Position numbers and translations under genes: made by a program. Positions 21,224 through 31,736 of a stretch of DNA of 64,000 bases are shown in pieces (position 1 is the stretch's first letter; each line of letters begins with the position of its first letter). Location of the stretch: positions 372,001-436,000 of the forward strand of contig CAWIBS010000035.1 in NCBI GenBank assembly GCA_963834365.1. Reading direction: 5' to 3'. Source of the stretch: CAWJAP01 sp963834365 (lineage in GTDB: Bacteria > Acidobacteriota > Vicinamibacteria > Vicinamibacterales > Vicinamibacteraceae). The notes under the pieces were generated by a model, which saw nothing but the letters and a program-made list of their open reading frames with translations, ran no database searches and was not told where the DNA came from.

Positions 21224-22011
21224 AAATGTTGCCTAACGGATTTCTCAGCATCTGCGTAGCCGCTGTGACCACTTTGGTTGGTGGTTGTTCGAAGGGTGTA
21301 GCGGCGTCGGCAAAGGCGGGTGTTAGCAGTATCGCTACTACCCATTGGATGGTGGTAGTCGACCCCACGGTGGGACAGGCACAGCCTGTGAACGCCGTTC
21401 TGGATGCGCTTGGCGAACGTGTTTCCGCGAGAGACGCCCTAACCGTGTTGTTTGTTCGTGACAAGAGCATCGCGCTGCCCGACACTTGGACGAAGTTTTA
21501 CACGTTGAATAAGAAGTCAAAGAGGTGGCGTGAGGAGCACCTGAAAGCTCTGTCTATCGACATTGAAAGCATCAAAAAGAACTTCCATGATCGTCGCAGC
21601 GAATTTCTCACGCCTGGGACCACCACGCATGCGAGAAGTTGCATAGTGACGTCGCTGTCTCAGGTCTCTCGGCTGATAGCGAAATCTCAGCTCAAGAGCA
21701 CTACTCATCTCATTGTGGCGTCAGACTTCCTTGAGGTGTGCCCGGAGGAGTCGGACACGAACCTGGAGAGGAATCTCCTCAATACTCAGACAGTGCTGCC
21801 TAAGGGAACCGCGTTCTCACTGGGCGATGTAAGCAGAACGGCGTTCTTGCGAGTTCCGTCGACGCAGGTGGCCACAACGGCGGAACAGTCTCACCTTGAA
21901 GAACTTTGGACGAGAGCTGCGGCGTCACTGGATGTGTCCGGAGACAGATTCTGGTTCGGCGAGCAGGTAAGTCAGCTCGGCGAGTATTTCAGCAAAAGCC
22001 TGGACCAATAA
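21220..22011 (+). CDS. Lipoprotein with degenerate von Willebrand A-like domain
   Basis: 263 residues. The ATG overlaps the preceding stop (ATGA). The signal peptide ends in lipobox LVGGC (Cys23, Ser at +2), so it is an outer-membrane-type lipoprotein. The mature part looks vWA-like: a first strand THWMVVVDPTVG where the MIDAS DxSxS would be (only the Asp is kept), helix PVNAVLDALGERV, then ALTVLFVRD, and a later strand STTHLIVASDFLE in the position of the second acidic loop. Metal binding is therefore doubtful. It may present or sense a partner at the envelope, coupled to the two membrane proteins upstream. The family is unknown to me. Confidence 0.65.
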   Translation: MKMLPNGFLSICVAAVTTLVGGCSKGVAASAKAGVSSIATTHWMVVVDPTVGQAQPVNAVLDALGERVSARDALTVLFVRDKSIALPDTWTKFYTLNKKSKRWREEHLKALSIDIESIKKNFHDRRSEFLTPGTTTHARSCIVTSLSQVSRLIAKSQLKSTTHLIVASDFLEVCPEESDTNLERNLLNTQTVLPKGTAFSLGDVSRTAFLRVPSTQVATTAEQSHLEELWTRAAASLDVSGDRFWFGEQVSQLGEYFSKSLDQ

Positions 22012-22370
22012 CGGTACGCGCAGTGTTTGGCGCGCTCTCTGGCCTGTTGACCATATTTGGTCCCGCCGGACGGCACGGAGTGGCTTTACAAGAAACGACC
22101 GGCCAGTTCGTCGTCGCACGCGGCGCTTCGCGGGCTGTGGGGCCGACGCTGATCCGACGCCACCTTGCGTCCAGCAGAGGCGGCCAGCGAGACCTGTCGA
22201 GCAGGCGGGAAACTTTGGTCCGGCTCCATCACGCCAACGTCCGCAATGGCTGCAAGAATGCGCGGTGTTCGAACTGCTCCCGAGTTTTTAGCTCCGAAGC
22301 AGACGCGCAGATGACCGCTTTCAGGCCGGCGGGAGAGTGCTTACGATCGGCTCGATGATGTTGGCCTAGC
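22012..22370. other. Intergenic region, nothing recognised
   Basis: The stretch between the lipoprotein gene and the end of the permease gene has open frames but no family signal, no strong hairpin with a T-run and none of the repeats seen elsewhere. Composition shifts back to high GC, so it probably contains the right boundary of the acquired segment. Confidence 0.5.
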
Positions 22371-24831
22371 CTAGTCCGTGCGCAGGGCAATCAACGGGTC
22401 GACGCGCGTCGCCCGGCGGGCGGGCACGTAGCTGGCCAGCACCGCCACGACGCCGAGCAGGAGCGCCACTCCCGCGAAGGTCGCCGGATCGGTCGGCTGC
22501 ACCTCCCGCAGCAGGCCCTGCATGAACCGCGTGAGAAACAACGCGGCGATGAGCCCGACGCCGACGCCCGCCAGCGCCAGAAGCAGCCCGCGCGCCACTA
22601 CCAGGCGGATGACGTGCGCCGCCTGCGCGCCGAGCGCCATGCGGATGCCAATCTCGTGCAGCCGCTGCGACACGAGGTACGCCAGGACGCCGTAGAGGCC
22701 GACCGCCGAGAGCACGACCGCCAGCACCGCAAACAGGGCCATCAGCCAGCCGGCAAAGCGCATGGTCGCAATCGACGTCGCCACCACGTCGTCGAGCGTC
22801 CGCACGTTGGCGACCGGCAGCGACGCGTCGAGCGCGCGGACGGCGGCGCGCACGGCAGCCGCCTGGCTCATCGGATCGCCCGCCGTCCTGATCAGCAGCG
22901 TCATCGAGCGCACGGAGGACGTCGTCGCCTTGTGCCATTGCCGGTGCGCGACGTAGAACTTCTCCTTGACCAGTCCCTCGATTCCGTTGTGCTTCTGGTC
23001 GGCGACGATGCCGACCACGGTCAGCCACGGCCGGGTGGGATTCGAGCCGATGCGGACCCGGCCGCCGATGCGGATCGCGTCCGGCCCAGTAAAGGCGCGC
23101 CATCGTCTCGTTGATCACGATCACGGGCTGCGCGTCGGTGGTGTCGGTCGTCGCGATGAACCGCCCGCGCACCAGCCGTTCGCGGAGCGTCTCCGCCGCG
23201 CCATCGGTCACGATCTGCCAATCGCCCTTGGCGTTCTGGCCAGGTGGTTCGGCATATCCCTCGATGTCGAGACCGAAGTCGCCGATCGTGTCCGCGAGTG
23301 GCAGGGCGCGAACGGCCCCCGCGCTCGTCACGCCGGGCAGCGCCCGCACGCGCGCGAGGAGGCGTTCGTAGAACGAGACGACCTGTGCGGGCTCGGGATA
23401 GCCGGCCGGCGGCACGGTGACCCGCGCCGTGAGCACGTGCGACGGATCGAACCCGAGATCGATGCGCTGCAGCGCCCAGAGACTGCGGATCATCAGCACG
23501 GCGCCGATGGCGAGCACGACGGCAAGCGCGACTTCGACCACGACCAGGAGCCCGCGCAGGCGGGTCCTCGCCGCGCCCGTGGTCGACTGATGCGTCCCTT
23601 CCTTGAGCGCGTCGTTCAGGTCCAGCCGGAAGGCGCGCACGGCCGGTGCGGCGCTGAACACGAACGTCGTGAGGATGCTCGTCAGCGCGGTGAAGGTGAG
23701 GACCCGCCAATCCACCCCGATCGTGTCGGCACGCGGCACGATCGTCGGATCGACGGCGAGGAGGATCCGGACGCCGGCGATCGCGAGCAGCAGCCCGAGC
23801 GCCCCGCTGGCGACGGCGAGCACGACGCCCTCGGTCAGCAACTGGCGGACCAGGCGCCAGTGCCCGGCGCCAAGCGCGCACCGCAGCGCGAGCTCGCGAT
23901 GGCGGCCTTCGGCGCGCGCGAGGATCAGGCTCGCGACGTTCGCGCAGGCGATCAGCAGCAGAAACGCCACCGCGCCGGCGAGCAGCCAGACCGCCGGCCG
24001 CACCGGCCCGAGGATCTCCTCGTCGAGCCCGACCGCGAACGCGGTGAACTTCATGGCGGGCGGATACAGGCCCTCGCGCGTCCAGGTGGCGGCGAGCGCC
24101 GACAACTCGGCGCTCGCGCTCGCCGGCGTTTCGCCCGGGCGCAGGAGCGCTGCGCCGAACAGCCCGTGATTGCCGCGCGTCTGCGCGACCTGCTCGACGT
24201 CGAGTGCGAGCGGCAGCCAGAGCTGTGTCGGCTCCGTCGCATCCTCCCCGTAGTCGGTCGGCAGCCGGAATCCCGCCGGCATGACCGCGACGATGGTCCG
24301 CGCGGTGCCGTTGACCTGAACGGTGCGGTTCAGGATGCCTGGATCACCGGCATACCGCGACTGCCACAACCCGTAGCTCAGAATGGCGACGTTGTCATGG
24401 CCCGGCCGGTCTTCGAGCGCGGTGAACGGCCGACCGAAAAGCGGCGACGCGCCGAGGACATCGAAGGTGTTGGCCGTGATCGCACCGGCGCCGACACGAA
24501 TGGGATCGCCGTCGCCGGTCAGGTTGGCGGCGCCCGTATTCCACAGGCACACGCCCGCAAACGATCGGACGTACCGCGCGTAGTCGAGCCCTTCGGCGCC
24601 GGACAGCCACGTCTTATCGAACCCGACCCAGCGGCTGTAGATCAGCACGCGCTGCTCGGTCTGCGCGTACGGCAGCGGCTTCAGCAGCACGGCGTTCACC
24701 ACGGTGAAGATGGCGCTGACGGCGCCGATGCCGAGCGCCAGGGTCACGAGCGCCGCGAGGGTGAACGACGGGGTTCGCAGCAGTCCGCGCGCCGCGCGCC
24801 GGGCGTCGGAGACGAAGGGCTCGAGGCTCAT
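22371..24831 (-). CDS. ADOP-type ABC transporter permease (MacB/FtsX domains, one frame break)
   Basis: Orphan permease of the acidobacterial duplicated type: two MacB-like periplasmic domains and two FtsX four-TM units in one chain of about 820 residues. The N-terminus SFTLAALVTLALGIGAVSAI and PLPYAQ are typical. FtsX block 1 is WLLAGAVAFLLLIACANVAS with EGRHRELALRCALGA; block 2 is MALFAVLAVVLSAVGLYGVL with QRLHEIGIRMALGAQ. The frame breaks near 23060-23090. No ATPase gene is adjacent, as usual for this group. Transported substrate unknown; MacB relatives export peptides, lipoproteins or macrolides. Confidence 0.92.
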
Positions 24832-24988
24832 GTGGCTCCAGGCGGCTCAGGACGAGAGGCCGAAGGCTCCCAAAGGCTGTGGGCTCAACGACGAGCCGTC
24901 GCGGACTCGAACAGGTGACTTCGATGAGACGGCATCGAACGCCCGATGGTTCACGCCGGCCGGTCCCCCTGCCATACAATGCCGCGCC

Positions 24989-26813
24989 ATGCAGCTCACC
25001 GCCCTCGACTGGGTGGTCGCCGCGGCCTCGGTGCTGGTCTGCTTCATCCCCGCCCTCTTCTTCGGGCGACGCGCCGGCCAAAGTACCTCGGAGTTCTTCG
25101 TCTCTGGACGCGCCGTGCCCTGGTGGCTGGCGGGGCTGTCGATGGTCGCCACGACCTTCAGCAGCGACACCCCCAATCTTGTCACCGACATCGTGCGACG
25201 AAACGGAGTCGCCGGCAACTGGGTCTGGTGGGCCTTCACGGTCACGGGCGTCGCCACGGTGTTCTTCTATGCACGGCTGTGGCGCCGGTCGGGAGTGATG
25301 ACCGACCTCGAGTTCTACGAGATCCGCTACTCGGGCGCGGCGGCACGGGTGGTCCGCGGGTTCCGCGCGATCTATCTGGGGCTGCTCTTCAACTGCATGA
25401 TCATGGCGACCGTCAATCTCGCCGCGTGCAAGATTGCCGGCATCCTGTTCGGACTCGAACGCTGGCAGACGCTGCTCTTCGTCGGCGTGCTGAACGTCGT
25501 GTTCGCCGCGCACTCCGGACTCTGGGGCGTGCTCGTCATCGACATGATCCAGTTCTTCATCAAGATGACGGCGGTCATCGCCGCCGCCTACTTCGCCCTG
25601 CAGGTGCCGGTGGTCGGCGGGCTGTCGGGGCTGGTCGAGAAGCTGTCGGCGATGCCGGGGCCCGGGGGCATCAACTACCTCCAGGTCCTCCCCGACTTCA
25701 CCAACCACTGGGATCTCGCGGTCGCGGTCTTCATCATGCCGATCGCCGTGCAGTGGTGGGCGGTCTGGTACCGGGCGCCGAGCCGGGCGGGGGCAGCTAT
25801 GTCGCGCAGCGGATGCTCGCGTCGAAGTCCGAGAAGGACGCGCTCGGCGCGGTGCTGTTCTTCAACGTCGCGCACTACGTGCTGCGGCCCTGGCCGTGGA
25901 TCCTCGTCGCGCTGGCTTCCATCCTCGTCTACCCCGAGCTCAGCGACATCCAGAAGGCGTTCCCCGATCTCGATCCCAGCCTCCTCGGGCACGACATCGC
26001 GTACCCGGCGATGCTGCGCTTCCTGCCGGCCGGCTTCGTCGGGCTCATGGTCGGCGGGCTCGTCGCGGCGAACTCGTCCACGATCCTCACGCACCTCAAC
26101 TGGGGCGCCTCCTATCTGGTGCACGACTTCTACCGGCGGTTCGTGAAGCGCGACGGCGACGAGGCGCATTACGTGCTGGCCGCACGCGTGGCGACGGTCG
26201 GCCTCTTCCTCGCCTCGTCGGCCACCGTCTATCTGCTCGACACGGCCAAGGACGCCTTCGACGTCATCCTGCAGGTGGGCGCCGGCACGGGACTGCTCTA
26301 TCTCGTGCGCTGGTTCTGGTGGCGGGTGAACGCCTGGTGCGAAGTCGTCGCCATGGTCAGCTCGTTCGCCGTCTCGCTGATCTTCCTCGTGCTCAACCGC
26401 CGCGGCGTCGACATCAGCACGCACCTCGCCCTGATCTCGACCATCGCCGTCACCACCGTCGTGCTGGGTGCTGACGGCGTTCGTGGGACCGCCGACCGAT
26501 CGCGCCGTCCTCGTCGCCTTCTATCGCAAGGTGCGGCCCGCAGGTCCCGGCTGGGCCCCGATTCGCGCGGCGGCCGGCGTTCTGGCCGATGACGGCCGCG
26601 CCGCCGCCGACAACATCCCGACTGGCGCTGGTGGGCTGGGTCGCGGGCTGCACTGTGATCTGGTCGGCCCTCTTCACGGTGGGCAGCGTGCTCTATGGAC
26701 AGCTTGCCCAGGCCGGGCTTCTCTTCGTAGTGTTCCTCGTGGGCGGGGTGGTGCTTCTCCAGGTCGTCCGGCGGCTCTGGTCCTCCGGCGACCGCCAAGA
26801 GACGCTGGTGTGA
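24989..26813 (+). CDS. Sodium:solute symporter (SSS family, three frame breaks)
   Basis: Na+-coupled transporter of the SSF family, likely for a sugar given its neighbours. ATG 24989 starts MQLTALDWVVAAASVLVCFI; GRRAGQSTSEFFVSGRAVPW and WWLAGLSMVATTFSSDTPN are the classic TM1-TM2 motifs. Breaks near 25783, 26467 and 26588 leave one coherent chain through GFVGLMVGGLVAANSSTILT and a last TM (LVGWVAGCTVIWSALFTVG). It ends at TGA 26811-26813, about 608 residues. The stop overlaps the GTG of the nucleotidyltransferase gene by 3 nt (GTGA), so the genes are co-translated. Confidence 0.92.
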
Positions 26814-27622
26814 GGCCGACCAGAGCGGTGGTGCTCGCCCGAGGCCTCGGGACGCGGATGCGGCGTGACGCCGATCCCGTCCTGCTCACCTCGGAGCAGA
26901 CGGCGGCCGCCAGCGTCGGCGCGAAAGCCATGATGCCGATCGCGGAATCGGGCCGGCCGTTCCTCGACTACTCGCTCTCGACCCTGGCCGATGCCGGCTG
27001 GACGGATGTCCTGCTGGTCGTCGCGCCCGATCACGGCAGGATTCGCGACTACTACACCCGCGTCTCTCCACCGCGGCGGCTCACCCTGTCGTTCGCCGTG
27101 CAGGCGGAGCCCAAGGGAACCGCCGATGCCCTGCTCGCCGCGGAGGCCTGGACGGACGACGGCCGCTTCCTCGCCGTCAACGGCGACAACTGGTATCCGG
27201 TGTCGGCCCTGCGCGCCCTGACGACGATGGACGGCGCCGGCACGACGCTCTTTGCCAGGGACACACTGGTCGCGCGCAGCAACATTCCGCCCGGACGGGT
27301 CCAGTCGTTCGCGCTCTGCCGCCTGGCGGCGGATGGCTCGCTCGCCTCGATTGTCGAGAAGCCGGACGGGCCGGGTCGGGCCGGCGATCTGGTGAGCATG
27401 AACTGCTGGCTGATGCCCCCGGGGATCTTCGAGGCATGCCGGAGCATCTCGCCGTCGGCGCGTGGCGAGCTCGAGATCGCGGACGCCGTGATGTGGCTGA
27501 TCCACGAGCGGCGCGAGCGCTTCGAGGTCGTCGTGTCGCCGGAAGGCGTGCTGGATCTGTCGCAGCGCAGCGACGTCGCGTCGGCGGCGCGCGCGCTCTC
27601 GGGGGTGGACGCGGATCCATGA
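26810..27622 (+). CDS. Sugar-phosphate nucleotidyltransferase (NTP_transferase)
   Basis: Predicted to couple a sugar 1-phosphate to an NTP, giving an NDP-sugar. GTG 26810 (VRPTRAVVLARGLGTRMRRD) brings the GxGTRMR signature loop to residue 11; other family blocks are AKAMMPIAESGRPFLDYSLS, AEPKGTADALLAAE and the metal-binding FLAVNGDNWYP. 270 residues. The canonical LAGG is LARG here. It overlaps the symporter stop (GTGA) and the kinase start (ATGA). Between a symporter and a GHMP kinase the natural reading is uptake, anomeric phosphorylation, then nucleotidylation. Sugar and nucleotide specificity cannot be read from the sequence. Confidence 0.85.
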   Translation: MRPTRAVVLARGLGTRMRRDADPVLLTSEQTAAASVGAKAMMPIAESGRPFLDYSLSTLADAGWTDVLLVVAPDHGRIRDYYTRVSPPRRLTLSFAVQAEPKGTADALLAAEAWTDDGRFLAVNGDNWYPVSALRALTTMDGAGTTLFARDTLVARSNIPPGRVQSFALCRLAADGSLASIVEKPDGPGRAGDLVSMNCWLMPPGIFEACRSISPSARGELEIADAVMWLIHERRERFEVVVSPEGVLDLSQRSDVASAARALSGVDADP

Positions 27623-28948
27623 CGATTCGCGATCGGCTCGTCTCCGCTGGCCTGCAACCCGGCGAAGCCGAGCGAAAGACGGCACTGTTCGCGCGGACGG
27701 CCGCGGCCCTCGACCGCCGGGGCGCGCCGGGGCCGACGCGCCAGTACTACGTGCCGGGCCGCATCGAGGTCCTGGGCAAGCACACCGACTATGCAGGAGG
27801 CCGCAGCCTGCTGTGTGCGGCCGAGCGAGGGTTCGTCGCCTCCGTCCGGCCGCGGAACGACGACCGGGTGACGGTCGTGGACGTCGTCCAGGGGGTCGAG
27901 GCGTCCTTCGCGCTGACCGCCACCCAGCCGGCGCGCACGCACTGGCAGAACTATCCGTGCACGGTGATCCGGCGTCTGGCGCGCAACTTCGCCGCCCCGC
28001 TCGCCGGCGCCGACATCGCCTTCGGCAGCGACATGCCGCGCGCCTCGGGCATCAGCAGCTCGTCCGCTTTCGTCATCGCCGTGTTCGTGGCGCTGGCCGA
28101 CCGGAACGCCCTCGACACCCGGCCCGAGTGGCGAGCGGCCATTCACTCGATCGAGGACCTCGCCGCGTATCTCGGCGCGGTCGAGAACGGCGGCTCGTTC
28201 CGCGCGCTGGCGGGAGACACCGGCGTCGGCACGCTGGGCGGCAGCCAGGACCACACGGCCATCCTGTGCGCCGAAGCAGGGCGGCTGGTGACCTACCGGT
28301 TCTCGCCCGTCACGTGTGAAGCGAAAGTGGCCCTCGGCGATCACGTGTTCGTCGTCGCCGCCAGCGGCATCACCGCGTCGAAGGCCAGCGAGACCCGCGA
28401 CCAGTACAACCGGGCCGTCCGCACGCTGGCCACCCTCGAGCGCCTCTGGCAGCAGCACACGGGCGGCGAGCGCCGGGCCCTGGGACGCGTGCTCGACGAG
28501 GAGCCGGCGGCCGTGGAGCGGCTGCGGCACCTGGTCGCGACGCATCACGACGGGATATTCCCGCCGGCCGCCCTTCGCAACCGCCTCGATCAGTTCGTGC
28601 TCGAGACCCGCACGTTGGTGCCGGCAGCGACCGCTGCCCTTGCCGCTCGGGACCTCGAGCGCTTCGGCACGCTGGTGGACGAGTCGCAGCACGCCGCGGA
28701 ACGCTGGCTCGACAATCAGATACACGAGACGGTCACGCTCGCGGGCGCCGCCCGCCGGCTTGGCGCCGACGCGGCCTCGGCCTTCGGCGCCGGCTTCGGC
28801 GGCAGCGTCTGGGCGCTGGTCCCCTGCAGCCGACGCCGAACGCTTCACGCACGCGTGGCGCGACGCCTACGCCGCCGCATGTCCGGTCCCGGCGCAGCGG
28901 GCCGAGTTCTTCACCACCGGCGCCGGACCGCCCATGCAGCGACTGTAG
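27619..28948 (+). CDS. GHMP-family sugar kinase (galactokinase-like, one frame break)
   Basis: ATP-dependent anomeric sugar kinase. Motif 1 is YYVPGRIEVLGKHTDYAGG near residues 43-60 (galactokinases have GEHTDY; here GKHTDY), motif 2 is SDMPRASGISSSSAF, the ATP loop, and motif 3 is FGAGFGGSVWALVP. The frame breaks near 28827 just after motif 3; the tail RFTHAWRDAYAAACPVPAQR runs to TAG 28946-28948. About 442 residues, close to galactokinases. The ATG overlaps the nucleotidyltransferase stop. I do not give a gene symbol because the substrate might be another hexose, a pentose or a sugar acid. Confidence 0.85.
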
Positions 28949-28977
28949 CCCTCTACCTCTCCACCGGCCGACGGCTT

Positions 28978-29463
28978 ATGATTCCCCGCATGCCAAGCAT
29001 CCGCGTCCGCTCGTTCCTCTGTGCGACGGTCGCCGTCGGGGCGGCCTTCGTGGCCTACGCTCAGCAGGCACCGCCGGCCCAGCCGCCAGCGGCGGCCGCA
29101 GTCTCGGACGAGAACTGGAAGCCCGAGAAGCTGGAGAACCTGAAGATCCTCCCGAAGACCACCACTCCCGATCAGATCATGACGATCATGAAGGAGTGGA
29201 ACGAAGCGATGAACGTCGAGTGCCACTTCTGTCACAAGGGCAAGATGAACGCGCCGCTCTCGACCTTCGATTTCCCGGACGACTCCAAGGAGCACAAGGA
29301 AACCACCCGCAGCATGCAGGTGATGACCAACGACATCAACTCGAAATACCCCGAGGGCATGGGCGACGATTCGAGCATCGATACGCCGAAAGTGTCCTGC
29401 GCCACGTGCCATCGGCGGAACCGGCACCCGGAGACCGATCTCCCGGCCAAGCCGCCCAAGTAG
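28978..29463 (+). CDS. Secreted dihaem c-type cytochrome protein (reaction-centre cytochrome c-like)
   Basis: Small periplasmic protein common in Acidobacteria, resembling the photosynthetic reaction-centre cytochrome c domain though no photosystem is implied. After a signal peptide (FLCATVAVGAAFVAYAQQ) and a Pro/Ala linker, the mature part has KILPKTTTPDQIMTIMKEWN and two haem-attachment sites, CHFCH and CATCH, about 60 residues apart. 161 residues from ATG 28978; ATG 28990 is equally good. No SD is evident. Likely an electron carrier; partner unknown. It starts 30 bp after the kinase gene but need not share its function. Confidence 0.85.
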   Translation: MIPRMPSIRVRSFLCATVAVGAAFVAYAQQAPPAQPPAAAAVSDENWKPEKLENLKILPKTTTPDQIMTIMKEWNEAMNVECHFCHKGKMNAPLSTFDFPDDSKEHKETTRSMQVMTNDINSKYPEGMGDDSSIDTPKVSCATCHRRNRHPETDLPAKPPK

Positions 29464-29583
29464 CCAGCCGCTCGCGCTGCCGGCAGGCCCGCCGAGGGCC
29501 GGCCGCTCAGCAGCGCGGGCTCGAGGGCTGGCCGCCGCTGGCCTGAGGGGCCAGCGGCCGAACAAGCCGGGCGAGCCGCGGGC

Positions 29584-30411
29584 TCAGCGTTCGAAGACGT
29601 CGCTCCGGCGCGGTCCGCCGGTCCACAGACGCAGGTGCATGGTGCCGGCGTGGATCGCGTCGGTCAGTTTCGAGATGAGGGCCATGCTCTGCGGCGGGAA
29701 CTGCGACGTGTGGCACGCGAGTGAGGTGCGCGCACGGCCGGCGTCTTCAGCGGTGTACGGGACGCGCGTGTTCAGGAGATCGTCGGCGACCGGGGCAAAT
29801 GGCGCGGGAAACCGCAGCTCTCTCAGCGCATCGGACTGCAGCCGGCTCCGCGGCAGACCAGCGTAATACAGCCACGGTGTCATCTCTCCCGTCTGTACGA
29901 GCTGGGTCACGACCGCACTCACGAGCCGATGGTCGGGATGACCATAACCGCCGTCGGGTCCCCACGTGACGATGGCATCGGGTTTCAGCTCACCCAGGAC
30001 CTTCCCGAGCTTGACAGCAGCTTCGGCCAGGGCCTGGCTGGACGCGAGTCCGCCGTCAGGCAACCCGAGGAGCACCGGCGGCTGAATCCCCAGCGCGTCA
30101 CACGCACATCGGGCCTCCTTCTCGCGGACCGCCGCCAGCGCCTCGCCGGCGGGGATCTTCGCAAACGGCGTCACGCCCTTGTCGCCGTTGGTGACGATGA
30201 CGAGGAAGACTCGTGTGTCCGGCTGGCGAGCGTAGGCCGCCAGCAGCGGTCCGACCATCGTCTCGTCGTCGGGGTGTGCGAACACCGCGGCCAGCGTGCG
30301 CGGAGAAGATCGCAAGGCGGACGTTGGACTCTGCACGTGCGCAGGCAGCGTCGAGAGTGTCAAGGCGATCAGAGTAGTCACGAGCGGGATGCGACGGGCG
30401 AGGCTGGACAT
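29584..30411 (-). CDS. PIG-L family deacetylase, exported
   Basis: Zinc-dependent N-acetylglucosamine-type deacetylase fold. The signal peptide-like N-terminus (IPLVTTLIALTLSTLPAHVQ) is followed by the metal site AVFAHPDDETMVG near residues 42-54 and the third ligand in GYGHPDHRLVSAVV near residue 155. 275 residues, usual length. Signal and metal residues suggest a periplasmic enzyme acting on a glycan or glycoconjugate. It is divergent from the aminotransferase gene with 117 bp between starts, and convergent with the cytochrome gene. Confidence 0.9.
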   Translation of the reverse strand: MSSLARRIPLVTTLIALTLSTLPAHVQSPTSALRSSPRTLAAVFAHPDDETMVGPLLAAYARQPDTRVFLVIVTNGDKGVTPFAKIPAGEALAAVREKEARCACDALGIQPPVLLGLPDGGLASSQALAEAAVKLGKVLGELKPDAIVTWGPDGGYGHPDHRLVSAVVTQLVQTGEMTPWLYYAGLPRSRLQSDALRELRFPAPFAPVADDLLNTRVPYTAEDAGRARTSLACHTSQFPPQSMALISKLTDAIHAGTMHLRLWTGGPRRSDVFER

Positions 30412-30528
30412 GTGCAGTAACCCTCCAGCGATAGCGACGACCGCTGATCCTATCCGCGGATGGCTCGTCGCGCGGGGGACCGCGCAATCTCAATTTGACG
30501 ATTCGGCGTCAGTGCCACAGAATTGGTC

Positions 30529-31603
30529 ATGGCAGCCGGCACCATCGAGTTCATCCGCACCACGACTCCTCGTCAACGACCCAATCCCGCCGACCTGGGC
30601 TTTGGCAAGTACTTCGCGGACCACATGCTGGTGCTGGAGTACCGAAGCGCCCCGGGGGTGGGGTGAGCCGCGCATCGTCCCGTACGGTCCGCTGTCCCTG
30701 GACCCGGCGGCGTCGGTCCTGCACTACGGACAGGCGATGTTCGAGGGTCAGAAAGCCTTCCGCCAGGCCGACGGCCGTGTGGCGCTCTTCCGCATCGACG
30801 ACAACCTGCGCCGCCTGGCGTCGGGCGCGCCGCGCCTGTCGATGCCCGTCCCCGACCTCGGCATCGTCCGCGAGGCGATCACGGCGCTGGTCTCGGCTGA
30901 CCGCGACTGGGTTCCCGAGGCGCCCGGCACGGCGCTGTACCTTCGCCCGGTGCTGATCGGCACCGAAGCCTTCCTCGGCGTGCGCCCGTCCTCGAAGTAC
31001 CTGTTCTACGTGATCAGCTCGCCGGTCGGCGCGTACTACGCCGCCGGGTTGAAGCCGGTCAAGATCTGGGTGGAGACCGAGAGCGTGCGCGCGGTCAAGG
31101 GGGGCATCGGGTGGGTGAAGGCCGCCGCCAACTACGTCGCGAGCCTGCACACCGCCAACGAGGTTCGCGCGCGCGGCTACGAGCAGGTGTTGTGGCTGGA
31201 CGCCGTCGGACACCGCCACATCGAGGAAGTCGGCACGATGAACCTGTTCGTCGTCATCGGCAACGAGCTGGCGACTCCCCCGCTCGCCGGCAGCATCCTG
31301 CCCGGCATCACGCGTGACACGGTCCTGACGCTGGCGCGCGACTGGGGCCTCGCCGTGTCCGAGCGTCCGGTCGCGTTCGAGGAACTGGTCGATGCCAGCG
31401 CCGCCGGCACGCTGCGCGAGGTCTTCGGGTGCGGCACCGCCGCGGTCATCTCATCGGTCGGCGAGCTCGGACACGCGGGCGGCTCGCTGCGCATCAACGA
31501 CGGCGAGATCGGCCCGCTCGCGCAGCGGTTCTACGACGCGATCACCAGCATTCAGTACGGCAGGACCGCCGACACGCACGGATGGCTCTGGTACTGTGAT
31601 TGA
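30529..31603 (+). CDS. ilvE: Branched-chain amino acid aminotransferase (one frame break)
   Basis: PLP enzyme interconverting branched-chain keto acids and amino acids. ATG 30529 (GTIEFIRTTTPRQRP) leads through FGKYFADHMLVLEY; the frame breaks around 30640-30660 and resumes at GEPRIVPYGPLSLDPAASVL. The class-IV signature is complete: YGQAMFEGQKAF, the PLP lysine in VRAVKGGIGWVKAAANYVAS, and EVGTMNLFVV. It ends LWYCD at 31603, about 357 residues. N-terminal length and the GQAMFEG block fit the group closest to eukaryotic BCATs. It stands alone, with no other ilv genes nearby. Confidence 0.92.
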
Positions 31604-31736
31604 GCGGGGCGGCGAAGCCGCGAGCCCTCAGCCTTCAAGAGCTGAAGCCGCGCCGCGTCGGCGGGCCGTTCGCCGTTTCCCCACACTTCCCCGCATCCGA
31701 GAAGACACAGAATCGCTGCGACTAAGATCGGTTGCA

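Noticed and set aside
19244..22011. Assigning the trio to a known defence system such as Zorya or a TerY-type vWA module
   Set aside because: There is no MotA/MotB-like pair, helicase, nuclease, kinase or phosphatase, and the vWA core lacks the MIDAS residues; topology alone is not enough.
24832..24988. tRNA-like sequence or promoter pair between divergent permease and symporter genes
   Set aside because: A GACTCGAAC stretch recalls a T-arm, but no acceptor or anticodon arm can be paired. A TACAAT at 24974-24979 lacks a -35 at proper distance.
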